IMG/VR virus record: IMGVR_UViG_3300035113_000078
Span: 1-64,000 of that record
Length of the DNA stretch: 64,000 bases
Origin: a virus
Direction: 5' to 3' (one strand)
Shown here in pieces: positions 16,333 to 25,499 of the stretch; position 1 is the stretch's first letter, and the number at the start of each line of letters is the position of its first letter. A program made the translations under genes and the position numbers. The notes below the pieces were generated by a model that saw nothing but the letters and a program-made list of their open reading frames with translations, did no database searches and was not told the DNA's origin.

Positions 16333-18423
16333 ATGCAGTTCAGTTCGCCGGGGACGTCCTCAGATTCCAATGCTACCGAGTCACTTGCGCTGGACCGAGA
16401 GAGCTTCGAGTACCTGGCTTTGAATCCGAGCTTGTGCCATCCCGGACCCATCCGCGCTGCCGTCGATCGGGCGGACTACGACGACGCCGCGATCCGGACG
16501 CTGGCAGCTTGCAAGCTCGGCGTCTCGGTCCCCGCCGAGCTGATCGCCGACGTCCTGGTCGGCGTTGATCGCATCGAGGTGTTCTTGCCGCTCGCGCGAC
16601 AGACGACCGTCGAGATGCTCCTCGAGCTTCTTCGTCGCAAGCGGTTCGCAGACGAGCCGAGTGGCGTCGCCCAGACGAGCTACGCCGCGTTCGCGCTGTG
16701 GCAGCTGCAAGCGTCGGAGGTCGTGCGGCGCGCGCTCGTGCCGCGACTGCGAGGTCTGGCGCGCCGCGCCGAGCTGCCGGCACTCGCCAGCGGCTTCGTG
16801 GCTTATCTCATGACCGAGCTTGATGACGCGCAGCTCCGATCCATCTACGAGAAGCAGCAGGGGGCGATCTCGGACCAGCGGGTGAAGACCTTCGGTCAGA
16901 TCATGCGCGAGTTCTGGAGCGTGCCGATCGACGGGATCGTGTCACTGCTCCCTCAACAAGTCGTGGAGCCGCAGCCGGCCGACGTGCCTGCGCGCGCGGC
17001 GACGAAGCCGGGCCGGAACGAGCCGTGCCCTTGCGGCAGCGGGAAGAAGTTCAAGAAGTGCCATGGGGAGATCGCGCCTGCATTCGCGGAGCCCCGAGTC
17101 CCGCGGGCCGCGCGCCTACGCGCGATCGAGGCGCAGCTGGACCACAAGCAGATCGGTCAGCTGTCGCGTGCCGACCTCGCCGAGCTCGACCTGCGTCGCC
17201 TGCGGGCCAACTCGCTCATCGAGCTGATCCGACGCCAGGGTCGGCTTCGCGATTGGCCTCGCGCAATGCTGGCCCGCGAAGAATATGTCCGCCGATTCGG
17301 CAATGGGTTTGCGGCCGAGGAGCTGCTGAAGCAGATCATCTCCCAGGCGTTCGTCGCCGGCCACGTGGACGTGGCTGAGCAGCTCATGGCACGGCTCGAC
17401 GATCCAACGTCGGACCCATTTCTGGCGCTCGAGCTCGCGATGGCGACGACCGATGCCGACGGTCCCCTCGCTCTGTTGGAGAACGCAGCTCGTGCTGTGG
17501 TGCGGCAACGAGGTGACATGACCGCGCGGGAGCTGGCCGACGTCGTCGTTCGTTGGTCGCCATCGCTCGGGATCTTCGTCGCTCGCGGCGCGCTGGCGAC
17601 GAACTCGCTCTACGACGGCAATGACCTTCTCGAATGGATCGAGGGAGCGCGAGACGACCTCGAACTTGCACCCGGTGATCCTGCCCAGGACGTATTCGAT
17701 GCGATGGGCGGTCAGCGGAAAGCGAAAGCCGATGTGAAGCTCGCCGAGGCTGAACGCGATCGGCTCAACCAGACGGCGCTCGACCTCCAGGCGCGGCTCG
17801 ATGGCGTCACCGGTCGGCTTCACGCGATGGAGCAGCAGTCAGCCGAGCGGGAGCGCGAGCTCGATCGCGCCCTACGGACCGCGGCAGAGTCGCACCAGCG
17901 CGCGACCCAGACGCAGACCGATACCTCCCAGCTCGAGCTTCGCGCTCTGCGGCAGAAGATCGATGACCTCCAGGCCGGCATTCGGGAACGGAACGAAGAA
18001 CGTGCCGAGCTCCGTCGCGAGCTCGCGCAGCTGATCGAGGCGGATCGGCATGCCCAGCCCCGGCAGCCCGATGTCACGCGCGGCAGCGAGTCCGACGCGG
18101 ACGACGACGACGTGGACGACCTGCCGGAGGGCACCGTGCACCCCGTGCGGTTGCTGCGGTTCCGGCCGGCGGCCGAGGCGGCGTTCGGAACCGTTCCTCG
18201 CGACATCGCCGCGAACGCCATGCGGACGATCGGCGCGCTGGCCGCTGGTGACGCAGCGGCCTGGCGGAAGGTGAAGCAGGCCAAGGACATGCCGCGGCAG
18301 GTGCTCATCGCGCGCGTCGGCATCCACTACAGGTTGCTGCTACGCACCGACGAGGGGCCGCTCGAGGTTCTCGATCTGCTGACGCGCCAGAACGAGGACG
18401 TCGCCCTCAGGCGCCTTCGGTAG
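16333..18423 (+). CDS. SEC-C zinc-motif protein with coiled coil and RelE-like tail
   Basis: The 696-residue protein has three visible parts. A helical N-terminal region (1-215) is followed by a SEC-C zinc motif near 225-245 (GRNEPCPCGSGKKFKKCHG). A long helical and coiled-coil section follows; residues about 455-575 are rich in Gln, Glu, Arg and Ala with heptad spacing. The last 90 residues (PVRLLRFRPAAEAAF ... VGIHYRLLLRTDEGPLEVLDLLTRQ) resemble the RelE/ParE fold of mRNA interferase-type toxins. The RelE assignment is inference. ATG 16333 has GGAAGG upstream. No antitoxin gene is adjacent. Possible roles are ribosome-linked regulation or defence. Confidence 0.7.
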   Translation: MQFSSPGTSSDSNATESLALDRESFEYLALNPSLCHPGPIRAAVDRADYDDAAIRTLAACKLGVSVPAELIADVLVGVDRIEVFLPLARQTTVEMLLELLRRKRFADEPSGVAQTSYAAFALWQLQASEVVRRALVPRLRGLARRAELPALASGFVAYLMTELDDAQLRSIYEKQQGAISDQRVKTFGQIMREFWSVPIDGIVSLLPQQVVEPQPADVPARAATKPGRNEPCPCGSGKKFKKCHGEIAPAFAEPRVPRAARLRAIEAQLDHKQIGQLSRADLAELDLRRLRANSLIELIRRQGRLRDWPRAMLAREEYVRRFGNGFAAEELLKQIISQAFVAGHVDVAEQLMARLDDPTSDPFLALELAMATTDADGPLALLENAARAVVRQRGDMTARELADVVVRWSPSLGIFVARGALATNSLYDGNDLLEWIEGARDDLELAPGDPAQDVFDAMGGQRKAKADVKLAEAERDRLNQTALDLQARLDGVTGRLHAMEQQSAERERELDRALRTAAESHQRATQTQTDTSQLELRALRQKIDDLQAGIRERNEERAELRRELAQLIEADRHAQPRQPDVTRGSESDADDDDVDDLPEGTVHPVRLLRFRPAAEAAFGTVPRDIAANAMRTIGALAAGDAAAWRKVKQAKDMPRQVLIARVGIHYRLLLRTDEGPLEVLDLLTRQNEDVALRRLR

Positions 18424-18576
18424 CGGTCGTAACGACCGCGCACGAGGTGTCCGGGAGCGTGCCGGCCATGCGCACAACGCAACCCGGCGTCGAGCCGCCT
18501 GCCGGGCGGTGAGGTGAGTTCGCGCGCGGTGTACCCGCGGGTGGCGGTCGCGGCGTCGTTGTCTCGTCTCGATCGC

Positions 18577-18894
18577 GTGCGGGATCTCGTGGCTCGAGAT
18601 CCCGCGCTAGATCCCGCACGAGATCCCGCACAGGTTTCTTTATTGCTTTCGGTATCTTATCGGATTTGCGGGATCTGCGGGATCTCCAAGGGGGATTTCA
18701 CGCGCAACTCGCAGTCTTCTCTTCCGGGGAAGACCTCTCTTCGAAAGAAATACAGATGGCGTATTGGAGGAAAACCCCCGCGGGAGATCCCGCAGATCCC
18801 GCACTAGGACCTAACCAGTGGCAATTAACTCCGATTTCGGTGCGGGATCTCGTGCGGGATCTAGCGCGGGATCTCCGACCACGAGATCCCGCAC
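18577..18894. repeat. 318-bp nested palindrome of GCGGGATCT units
   Basis: Outer arms of 55 bp (18577-18631 and 18840-18894) are inverted copies with about 52 of 55 bases matching. Inner arms of 20 bp (18668-18687 and 18783-18802) are perfect inverted copies. The unit GCGGGATCT or its complement occurs twelve times: four in each outer arm, two in each inner arm. The core (18688-18782) is less GC-rich and has no recognisable gene. It could be a MITE-like element, an iteron-type origin, or a protein-binding array. No flanking target duplication was found by eye. Confidence 0.75.
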
Positions 18895-19375
18895 GAGCTA
18901 GCTGCGTACGCAGGCTGCGAAGGGTCCTTGATGCGCCCGGCGGGCCACGGCGTGGGCTCTCGAATAGGCTTCACCGCTCGCGCGTAGCGTAGGCATGCTG
19001 AACAACGTTTCATCGTTTACGCCCGACATGACTCCCTGGATCCGCATCACGCGCCTCCTGCAGCGCAGCGAGATCAAGGAGTACTGCTGGGAGCTCATTC
19101 GTCCCCGATCAGAACCTGCCGTAGAGGGGAACTGCGCACCCGATGAGGTGTCCGCACGCAGCGCAGCGCAACGTCGAGCCGACGAGCTCGGCCTCGGCGA
19201 GCTTCCCGTCGAGCTCGGTATCGACGGAATCTGGGCTGGAAAGTTCCACTAATTCAAGCCGGCGCTGCGGCGCAGCGTCTTCCGCGCTGCAGGTCGCACG
19301 TCGCTCGCGGAGATCGGCCCTCGCGTGTGCGGGCTGACGCCAGCCGCGTCCGTCATGGACGGATCGGCGAACCGA
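18895..19375. other. Stretch without a convincing gene
   Basis: The best frame is an 85-residue one at 18995-19252 on the plus strand; its start has only GTAGG immediately before it and the protein resembles nothing I know. No terminator or promoter is clear. It separates the palindrome from the minus-strand gene that ends at 19376. Confidence 0.3.
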
Positions 19376-19981
19376 TCACGCCGGCTCGTGGTTGGCCTTC
19401 TCCTGATCGCTCTCGCTCCGCACGAGATTGGCGTTGCGCGCAGTCCAGATGGCGAGGCTGCGCGACTGCGGCCCGGTGCCGATCTTGTCGGAGGTGCGGA
19501 ACAAGAGGTCGTAGACGTACCAGTTCGCGTCCGAGCCGTCGTCGAGCTCGCCCGGGATGCACATCGCGGTGAAGCGGTTGCTCTCGGGTGGCGATGGTTC
19601 GGCCTCGACGTACCGTTTGTTGCGGATCCGGTTGGCAGGCACGTGGGTGAACGCGCACCAGACGTCGAGCTGCTCGGCGTCTGGGAAGTTGTGGAGCTTG
19701 ACGTTGCCGTCCGCGGACATCACCTCCGCGAGGACGCGCGTGCGGCGCAGGAAACCCTCCGCATCGATGATCTCGAAGACCTTGAAGTTGGCGGTCACGG
19801 TGACCGTGGTGACGATGCGGCCTCGCGCCTTCCGGCGCGCCACCGCCTGTGCCACGTAGAGCTCGCCCTTCTGCAGGCCATGCCCGTCCGCGATGCACAT
19901 CAGCACGTCTTCGGTCTGGTAGTCCGTCGGGTCGGTTGTTCCGTGGTGATACACGATCTCCTCGCTGCTCCGATTTGACAT
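19376..19981 (-). CDS. Hypothetical protein
   Basis: The 201-residue protein is not recognised. It is predicted to be mainly beta (runs such as RIVTTVTVTANFKVFEIID and WYVYDLLFRTSD), soluble, acidic, with a Glu/Ser-rich end. ATG 19981 is supported by a strong ribosome site, GAAGGAG five bases upstream, and is preferred over the longer frame starting at 20086. It is divergent from the next gene across a region with a palindromic operator candidate. Confidence 0.7.
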   Translation of the reverse strand: MSNRSSEEIVYHHGTTDPTDYQTEDVLMCIADGHGLQKGELYVAQAVARRKARGRIVTTVTVTANFKVFEIIDAEGFLRRTRVLAEVMSADGNVKLHNFPDAEQLDVWCAFTHVPANRIRNKRYVEAEPSPPESNRFTAMCIPGELDDGSDANWYVYDLLFRTSDKIGTGPQSRSLAIWTARNANLVRSESDQEKANHEPA

Positions 19982-20072
19982 GTGACTCCTTCGTTCGGGT
20001 CGATTCGTAGTTGTCGACCGCATGTGACACATGACTCCGGTTGCGCGATACCGCAAGTCAGATTCGACAAAT

Positions 20073-20089
20073 GGAATGCGAATCATTCC
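20073..20089. promoter_or_regulatory. Operator candidate GGAATG-N5-CATTCC
   Basis: A perfect 6-5-6 inverted repeat lies in the divergent region between the genes starting at 19981 (minus) and 20254 (plus), and a third half site GGAATG follows at 20091-20096. Such sites commonly bind dimeric repressors. The XRE regulator at 62.6-63.1 kb is one candidate, but nothing links them directly. Confidence 0.4.
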
Positions 20090-20253
20090 CGGAATGCCGG
20101 GCGGTGCTTACTGATAGCGTGGCTGCGCAGTGAGATCGGCGGAGACTATTTGTTTGCTATCAACGTATGAGAATCGAGTTGCTTTCTGCGTGCGTGAAAC
20201 CCATGTGTGTGCAAGCGAACGGCGAGCCCGGACGCAGAATAGGAGAAGCGACC

Positions 20254-20505
20254 ATGAAGGTTCGAGAGCTGATGGAGCGGCTTGGGAGGCAGGACCCCGA
20301 TGCAGAGGTTTGCATGGTTAGCCAGCCGAGCTGGCCAATTGAGCACGCGGTGGCCGGCGTCGCGGTTCGTAGCGACCTGTTCGATGCGGACGTCGAGCCG
20401 GGGACGGAGCGGTACGCGGACGGCGCGAGCGCGAGCGACGTCGTCCTCGTTGAAGGAGCTTGGCTGCGGTACGGCCATCGGACCGCGTGGAAGGCGATAC
20501 GCTGA
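20254..20505 (+). CDS. Small conserved hypothetical protein (MKVRELMERL type)
   Basis: The 83-residue protein begins MKVRELMERLGRQDPDAEV and continues SQPSWPIEHAVAGV. This opening is typical of a family of small proteins seen in phages and actinobacteria (a helix, then DPDAEV and a strand), whose function is unknown to me. ATG 20254 follows AGGAG by about eight bases. It is a single-gene unit between accessory genes and the terminase genes. Confidence 0.65.
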   Translation: MKVRELMERLGRQDPDAEVCMVSQPSWPIEHAVAGVAVRSDLFDADVEPGTERYADGASASDVVLVEGAWLRYGHRTAWKAIR

Positions 20506-20887
20506 TTCTCGCACGCCAGAAAGCGTTCCGAGCCGGCAACCTGTGAATGCCGGCTCGGGCGCCCTCCGCAGCGGCCTTGCTCACCGTGGCTCCACGCAGC
20601 GGCCATAAGGCCGTGGGGCCACGGAGCGGCTCGAATTGATTCACGCACGCACGTCGTGTTCGTCGGTCTCGCGGGTCTTTCGGCGCGGTGACCTGTTAAC
20701 CAGCGGGTCAGTCGTTGGTGCGGAGAGAACTCCGGGTGTCCACTCTACGAATACAACCTCTGGGCCATTGGCCAACTTGAGTCGATCGGCAATGGCGAAT
20801 CAACCACTTGATCTGTTCGGCTCACAAACGAAACAATAGATCTGGACATTCACTCCGGCTGGTCTCATATCCACGTGTGTGGGCGAG
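20506..20887. other. Intergenic stretch before the terminase genes
   Basis: No gene is supported here; frames are short and lack ribosome sites. The region should contain the promoter for the packaging operon that starts near 20888. AT content rises around 20740-20870, but no clean pair of promoter boxes stands out. Confidence 0.35.
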
Positions 20888-21619
20888 ATGCACGTTGCCG
20901 ATGATCGGCAAACCGACCGAGACCTCGAGCCCCAGCCGCACGAGGCGCGCGCTGGTGCCGGGTGGTCGAAGTGGACGGATCGGGCGCCCCCGACGCCAGC
21001 AACACGGCGACCCGGCAGGCCGAAGCGCGTCGACGCACCCATCGTGCCGTGGGACGTCATCGACAAGCTGCTCGTGCACGGCGAGGTCGTCATCGATCCG
21101 CGCAACGGGCAAGAGGCCCTGCGCTTTCCATCGCTTGCCGTCCTGGCCAAGCGCTACGGCATCAGCCGGACGCTGATCTGGAAGTACACCAGCCGCGCGA
21201 AATGCTTCGAGCGGCGCAAGGAGGCGCGCGCCAAGATCCTCGCGCGCACAGACGCCAAGGTGATCGAGAAGGTGTCCAACGCGCGGGCGGCCTCCACTTC
21301 AGACGTGGCCGCGATTGTGGACACGTTCATTTCCGGGTTTCGCAAGGCGCTTGATGCGGGCAAGGTGCGCCTCGATTCGGCCGCGGACCTCGACCGGCTG
21401 GTTCGGCTTCGCGAATTGATCAACGGCAACGCGGATTCCCGGAGCGAGCTCGCCGGCGGGCTTACGCTCGAGGCGCTCCAGGGCCGGCACCGCCAGCTGC
21501 GCAGCCAGCTCGACGGGATGTCGCCCGAGCTCGCCGGCACGACCGCGCAGGTCACCGGCGAAGGCGACCCACCGGGTGACCTGGGTCGAGAGGAGCGGGG
21601 CGATGACCCGACCCGGTGA
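20888..21619 (+). CDS. Probable terminase small subunit
   Basis: The 243-residue protein has a disordered Pro/Arg-rich N-terminal part. A helix-turn-helix follows at about residues 75-100 (SLAVLAKRYGISRTLIWKYTSR), then a long helical segment and an acidic tail. A DNA-binding protein of this size just ahead of an HNH nuclease and the large terminase is the standard position of the small terminase, which recognises phage DNA for packaging. The call rests on HTH plus position. GTG 20879 is an alternative start. It overlaps the HNH gene by 17 bases. Confidence 0.65.
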   Translation: MHVADDRQTDRDLEPQPHEARAGAGWSKWTDRAPPTPATRRPGRPKRVDAPIVPWDVIDKLLVHGEVVIDPRNGQEALRFPSLAVLAKRYGISRTLIWKYTSRAKCFERRKEARAKILARTDAKVIEKVSNARAASTSDVAAIVDTFISGFRKALDAGKVRLDSAADLDRLVRLRELINGNADSRSELAGGLTLEALQGRHRQLRSQLDGMSPELAGTTAQVTGEGDPPGDLGREERGDDPTR

Positions 21620-22799
21620 TCCCGCTCCGGACTGCCGCTTCTCTAAAAAAGTGGCAGTCCGCGTGGAACGGGCGGCGCCAAGTCGCGGATTTAGCACCGC
21701 GGCCGACGCGCCCGGGCCGAACGCGGACTGCCGCTTTGCCGGCGCGTGCGCGGCGCGGGGGCCGGTCCCGGCGTCCAGTGCAGCGGACCCTGACACGCCG
21801 CAGAAGCACACATGCGGCGGGTTCACAGGCGAGACCAGCGCCGAAGCACATGCGCGTTCGCACACTGCTGTGTGTAGTTCACCGCCGAGCGGTGCCGGCG
21901 TCGGAGCGGCGGCCGCGCGCTCGGCGGCGACGGCGCGCGCACGTTCGCTCGACGGCGCGGGGGCGGGCGCCCTTCGCCTGGCGGCGAACGACGCGATGTG
22001 CGCAAGCACGGCGCCACCGGCGCGCAGCTCGACGGACGTCCTCAGCGTCGCCGGGCCCCCCGGGGTCGATCCCCCGTTTTCGGCGACCGCGCCGGGCGTG
22101 CCCACTGCCGTCTCGCACGGGGCTATCCCCGAGAAAGTGGACGTTCGGGCGCAAGTACGCGCGATCGCGAAACCCAGAATTTGGAGCTGGCTCCGCAAAG
22201 AAGTGGACTCCCCGTGGGGGCGATCGCTCGACGACGACGGTCACTGGATCGAGCACCGTCGCTGCCGGTCCTGCGGATGCATCCAGAAGCGGCCGCACTT
22301 CACCAGAGGCTATTGCAAGCCCTGCTATTATCGCTCGCCGTTCGGACGCGCTCGCAAATACGAGCACTACGTTGAGCACCGCAAGCGCCTGCGCGCGAAC
22401 GACCGCGACGGACAATGGCTACGCGTGATGGCGGCCGCCGTGCGTAAGCGCCAGGTTGATCGCGACGCCGGTCTCGTGCCGGACTACTCCGTCATTGCAT
22501 ATTGCGTGACGTGCAAGCTGTTCAATGGCCGATGCGCGTTCTGTAACTCACCGGACGATCTAACCATCGACCACCACTATCCCGCCGCCGCAGGCTCTCC
22601 CATCGAGCCCGGGAACGCTGTCCTTCTCTGTCGCGCATGCAACGCGTCGAAGGGTAGGCGTCTGCCCGAGGAGTTCTACGGCCCAGAGCAGCTCGCGCAG
22701 ATCGAGCGAACGCTTCAGCTCGCCGTCGAGCTTACTCCCTTGATGGAGAAGCTCTTGCCACGACTCGATCTTCGACGGATTCGCGGAAGACCCGCATGA
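21603..22799 (+). CDS. HNH endonuclease of the packaging module
   Basis: The 398-residue protein carries a canonical HNH centre near 315-360: [19 protein letters not shown], then [14 protein letters not shown] with paired CxxC zinc ligands and Asp-His. An additional CRSCG...YCKPCY zinc pair lies near 220-245. The first 180 residues are low-complexity Ala/Pro/Ser-rich. HNH nucleases encoded beside terminases assist cos-type DNA cutting in several phages, which fits here. The long N-terminal low-complexity part is unusual, and the true start may lie further in. Confidence 0.8.
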   Translation: MTRPGDPAPDCRFSKKVAVRVERAAPSRGFSTAADAPGPNADCRFAGACAARGPVPASSAADPDTPQKHTCGGFTGETSAEAHARSHTAVCSSPPSGAGVGAAAARSAATARARSLDGAGAGALRLAANDAMCASTAPPARSSTDVLSVAGPPGVDPPFSATAPGVPTAVSHGAIPEKVDVRAQVRAIAKPRIWSWLRKEVDSPWGRSLDDDGHWIEHRRCRSCGCIQKRPHFTRGYCKPCYYRSPFGRARKYEHYVEHRKRLRANDRDGQWLRVMAAAVRKRQVDRDAGLVPDYSVIAYCVTCKLFNGRCAFCNSPDDLTIDHHYPAAAGSPIEPGNAVLLCRACNASKGRRLPEEFYGPEQLAQIERTLQLAVELTPLMEKLLPRLDLRRIRGRPA

Positions 22800-22816
22800 C
22801 GGCGACCAGAGATCCA

Positions 22817-23434
22817 TCAGCACGGCAGGTCGCGCACGTCGCGAGCGACGTCCTCGTCACTGAGCTCAGCGTAGATTCGCGTCGTGTTGGCGTCCTTGTG
22901 GCGAGCGATCCGCTGCGTGAAGTCGAGATCCCGCTTGGCACGCTGCACGTTGGTGAGCGCCGTGTGCCGGAGCATGTGGAAGTTGAACCGCCGATCGAAC
23001 CCAGCCCGCTGCTGCCACTTGTGGAACAGGTAGCGGAGCGTCCTGGTCGCGATCCGGGTACCGCGGCGGGAGATGAACAGCGGGGCGGTGGGCTCAAGAC
23101 TCTCGCCGCGGGCGCGCTTCCACTCGATGAACTTGGTGAGCTTGTACCAGGCGCCATCGGGCAGGAAGACGTCTTGGTTCGCAGGAGCATCGGTCGAGCG
23201 CTTGAACGTCCGCAGGGTGAACTGACGCCGGACCTTGCCGTCGTCACGAAGAACGTCGCCGACGTCGAGCGCCGCGAGCTCGTGCTCCCGCATGGCGGTG
23301 CCCAGGGCGAGCGAAAAGATCACGTGGTCGCGGAAGCCGTCCCGATGTTCCCCGGAGGTCTTCAGGAGCTTGGCTTGGTCGACGCGGGTGAGGGTGCGGG
23401 GCGGGCGACGGACGGCGGCGGCGTAGCTGGTCAT
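22817..23434 (-). CDS. Short tyrosine recombinase (phage integrase)
   Basis: The 205-residue protein contains the whole catalytic core of a tyrosine recombinase. It has the first Arg in [11 protein letters not shown], the beta-hairpin Lys in [16 protein letters not shown] (His-x2-Arg), the second His in ARHKDANTT, and the nucleophile Tyr in RIYAEL. It lacks the N-terminal core-binding and arm-binding domains of typical integrases (over 300 residues). It is on the minus strand between HNH and large terminase genes, 17 bp from the HNH stop. It shows the phage is, or was, able to integrate. The attachment site is not identified. Confidence 0.8.
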   Translation of the reverse strand: MTSYAAAVRRPPRTLTRVDQAKLLKTSGEHRDGFRDHVIFSLALGTAMREHELAALDVGDVLRDDGKVRRQFTLRTFKRSTDAPANQDVFLPDGAWYKLTKFIEWKRARGESLEPTAPLFISRRGTRIATRTLRYLFHKWQQRAGFDRRFNFHMLRHTALTNVQRAKRDLDFTQRIARHKDANTTRIYAELSDEDVARDVRDLPC

Positions 23435-23488
23435 CAGGAACCTCCGACGACATCACATGCGTCTTCGTCGGCGGAAAGCAAGTCGAAC

Positions 23489-24934
23489 GTGCGTGGTCCG
23501 CTCCTGGTCGGCAAGCGCACGGAGGAGGATCTGCTCGACTGGCTCGGGACGGAGGTGGGCTTCTTGACTGGTCTCGGCCATTACAATGAGGAAGCCCTGG
23601 TGCTGGAGCCGTTCCAGATCGCCTTTCTTGAGTCGAAGAGCCGGTTCCGCTGGGTCGAGAAAGCTCGGCAAGTCGGATTCTCGTTTCTGTTTGCAGCCGA
23701 GGCCGTCGCGCGTTGCCATCTGCGCGATGTCCACACCACAGTGATGGTATCCTACAATTTAGAAGACGCCAAAGAAAAGATCAATTACAGTCGTCAGCTT
23801 GCGGAAGAATTGCCACTCGCCTATCGCAAAAAGCTTGTGACCGACTCCAAAACTGAACTTGGATTCCTCTCCAATAGCGCGTCGAAGCGCGTATCGCGCA
23901 TCATCTCGAATCCCTCGAAGGCGCCACGCGGGAAGAAGGGTGACTTGATTTTGGATGAGCTCGCCCACTACGCGAACGACCAGGAGGTCTACAAGGGTTC
24001 GACGGCGCTCATCCTGCGCTCGCGCGGTCAGCTCACCGGCTGCTCGTCGCCACTCGGGCGTCGTGGCGTGTTCTGGCAGGTTGCACGCCAGGAGCTGCGC
24101 AAGTACCCGACGTACTGGCGACAGCAGGTTCCCTGGTGGCTGTGCCGGTTCTTCTGCACCGATGTCCTCCGTGCGGTGAAGCAAGCGCCGCTGATGCCGA
24201 CCGAAGAGCGTGTCCGTACATTCGGCAACAAGGACATTCAAGATCAGCTCGACGCCCTCGCACTCGAAGATTTTCAACAGGAGTTTGAACTCGCCTTTTC
24301 GGATGAATCGTACTCGTTCTACCCGTATGAATTGATCCTGCCTTGCACGAGCGACGACCTCGTGCTCGCCGACGACTTCGCGACCTTTGGCGACGTCACC
24401 GGTCGGCTCGTGGCCGGGTTCGATGTCGGCCGTAAGCGCGATCTGTCCGAGCTGTCGATCTTCGAAGACGTCGGCGGCAAGCAGGTGTGCCGGCTCCTGC
24501 GCAGCTACGACCGCGTGCCGTTCGCCGACCAGGAGGCCGACCTGCGCCGCATGCTCACGATGCTGCCGATCGGCCGGCTGTCGATCGATCAAAACGGCAT
24601 TGGGATGCACCTGGCGGAGAACCTCGGCCGGGACTTCGGACAGGTCGTGCCCGAGACATTCTCGAACGAGTCCAAGGAGATCTGGGCGACCGACTTCAAA
24701 ATCCTCCTGCAGCGCAAGGACATCGTGCTGCCCAAGGATCGCCAGCTGGTCGCGCAGATCCACAGCATCAAGCGACGGCTCACACCGACCGGCAAGCCGT
24801 CGTTCGAGCCGGAGCGCGAAGAGATCGGCAAGGGCCACGCTGACCGCTTCTGGTCGGTGGCGCTCGCCTGCCAGAAGGAGCGCGGGCCGCTGCCCGGTGC
24901 CGTTCCTGAAGTCCACGTCAGGGTGATCGGATAA
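23489..24934 (+). CDS. Terminase large subunit (Mu gp28-like)
   Basis: The 481-residue protein has the ATPase signature in variant form, KARQVGFSF near residue 55, where the Walker A lysine is Phe; Walker B is LILDELAHY near 152. A C-terminal nuclease domain follows ([14 protein letters not shown] with the first catalytic Asp near 312, [22 protein letters not shown]). Variant Walker A motifs of the RQxG type occur in Mu-like terminases. It pumps DNA into the head. GTG 23489 with GGAAAG ten bases before it is preferred. The frame stays open far upstream, but only across the integrase's opposite strand. Confidence 0.85.
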   Translation: MRGPLLVGKRTEEDLLDWLGTEVGFLTGLGHYNEEALVLEPFQIAFLESKSRFRWVEKARQVGFSFLFAAEAVARCHLRDVHTTVMVSYNLEDAKEKINYSRQLAEELPLAYRKKLVTDSKTELGFLSNSASKRVSRIISNPSKAPRGKKGDLILDELAHYANDQEVYKGSTALILRSRGQLTGCSSPLGRRGVFWQVARQELRKYPTYWRQQVPWWLCRFFCTDVLRAVKQAPLMPTEERVRTFGNKDIQDQLDALALEDFQQEFELAFSDESYSFYPYELILPCTSDDLVLADDFATFGDVTGRLVAGFDVGRKRDLSELSIFEDVGGKQVCRLLRSYDRVPFADQEADLRRMLTMLPIGRLSIDQNGIGMHLAENLGRDFGQVVPETFSNESKEIWATDFKILLQRKDIVLPKDRQLVAQIHSIKRRLTPTGKPSFEPEREEIGKGHADRFWSVALACQKERGPLPGAVPEVHVRVIG

Positions 24935-24939
24935 ACACG

Positions 24940-25113
24940 ATGCAGACCTCGCCATCGAGAGACGACCGCGTGCGCAGCCCCATTGAACGGCTGCTGCGCT
25001 TCCTGGACAAGCTTGCAGCGAGCAGCTTCTTCGGCAAAGTCACGGTGAGCTTTCAACACGGAAAGGTGTGTGACGTGAAAATCGAGCAAACGAAGAAGCT
25101 CGACGAGCTGTAA
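24940..25113 (+). CDS. Small DUF2292-like protein
   Basis: This 57-residue protein starts five bases after the terminase stop. The core FFGKVTVSFQHGKVCDVKIEQTKKL matches the shape of DUF2292 small proteins (two strands around a Gly turn, then a basic end). The role is unknown. Its close spacing suggests co-translation with the large terminase. It ends just before the first leader hairpin element. Confidence 0.6.
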   Translation: MQTSPSRDDRVRSPIERLLRFLDKLAASSFFGKVTVSFQHGKVCDVKIEQTKKLDEL

Positions 25114-25148
25114 GCACTCGCAACCACCACTCCAGATCAACCGGGGAC

Positions 25149-25220
25149 GTCGAGCTATTCGAGCCCCGGCGGCAGGTCCCCGCCCCCCGACCGCCTGCCG
25201 CCGGGGCTCTTTCCTTTTCG
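25149..25220 (+). terminator. Leader element copy 1: overlapping hairpins before portal module
   Basis: A perfect 16-bp GC-rich stem (25161-25176 with 25194-25209) is followed by TTTCCTTTT, so it should terminate transcription or fold strongly in the RNA. Directly upstream, TCGA (25150-25153) can pair with TCGA (25159-25162), overlapping the base of the large stem. The same arrangement precedes three other modules (35.3, 43.5, 56.1 kb). Unlike those, no TTGACA/TGGAAGTTCCA promoter lies upstream of this copy, so here it may separate the terminase and portal transcripts. It ends 16 bases before ATG 25236. Confidence 0.75.
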
Positions 25221-25235
25221 GCCGCAGGAACGCCC

Positions 25236-25499
25236 ATGAAGTACCAGGTCCAGCTGTTCCAGATCGATCGCGACGCCAAGTCCGCGGACCGGCCTCAGCC
25301 GGCCGGCAGCTTTGAAGTCGATGCCGACACCTACGAGGCTGCGCGCGCCGCGGCGCTCGCGCGGCTTGCATCCGACGGGCGGACCGTTCGGTCGCTGTCG
25401 TTTCTGGCCGGTGGTGGGCTCGCCGCGGTTATCACGCAACCGGCACCAGCGCCGGCACCGACAGCCGCACGGGTGCGGCGCGCGCAGGGAGGTCGGTGA
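25236..25499 (+). CDS. Small hypothetical protein of portal module
   Basis: The 87-residue protein has a beta-rich first third (KYQVQLFQID), a helix (TYEAARAAALARLASDG), and a Pro/Ala-rich end. Not recognised. AGGAA lies six bases before the ATG. It is the first gene after the leader hairpin and its TGA overlaps the next ATG. Confidence 0.65.
   Translation: MKYQVQLFQIDRDAKSADRPQPAGSFEVDADTYEAARAAALARLASDGRTVRSLSFLAGGGLAAVITQPAPAPAPTAARVRRAQGGR

Noticed and set aside
18514-18992. Two overlapping plus-strand frames through the palindrome
   Set aside because: Their translations only reflect the repeated GCGGGATCT unit (RDL/DPA repeats) and have no ribosome sites.
22796-23488. Long plus-strand extension of the large terminase frame (would add over 230 residues)
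   Set aside because: It is the exact opposite strand of the tyrosine recombinase, whose catalytic motifs are all present; the extension has no terminase-like features.
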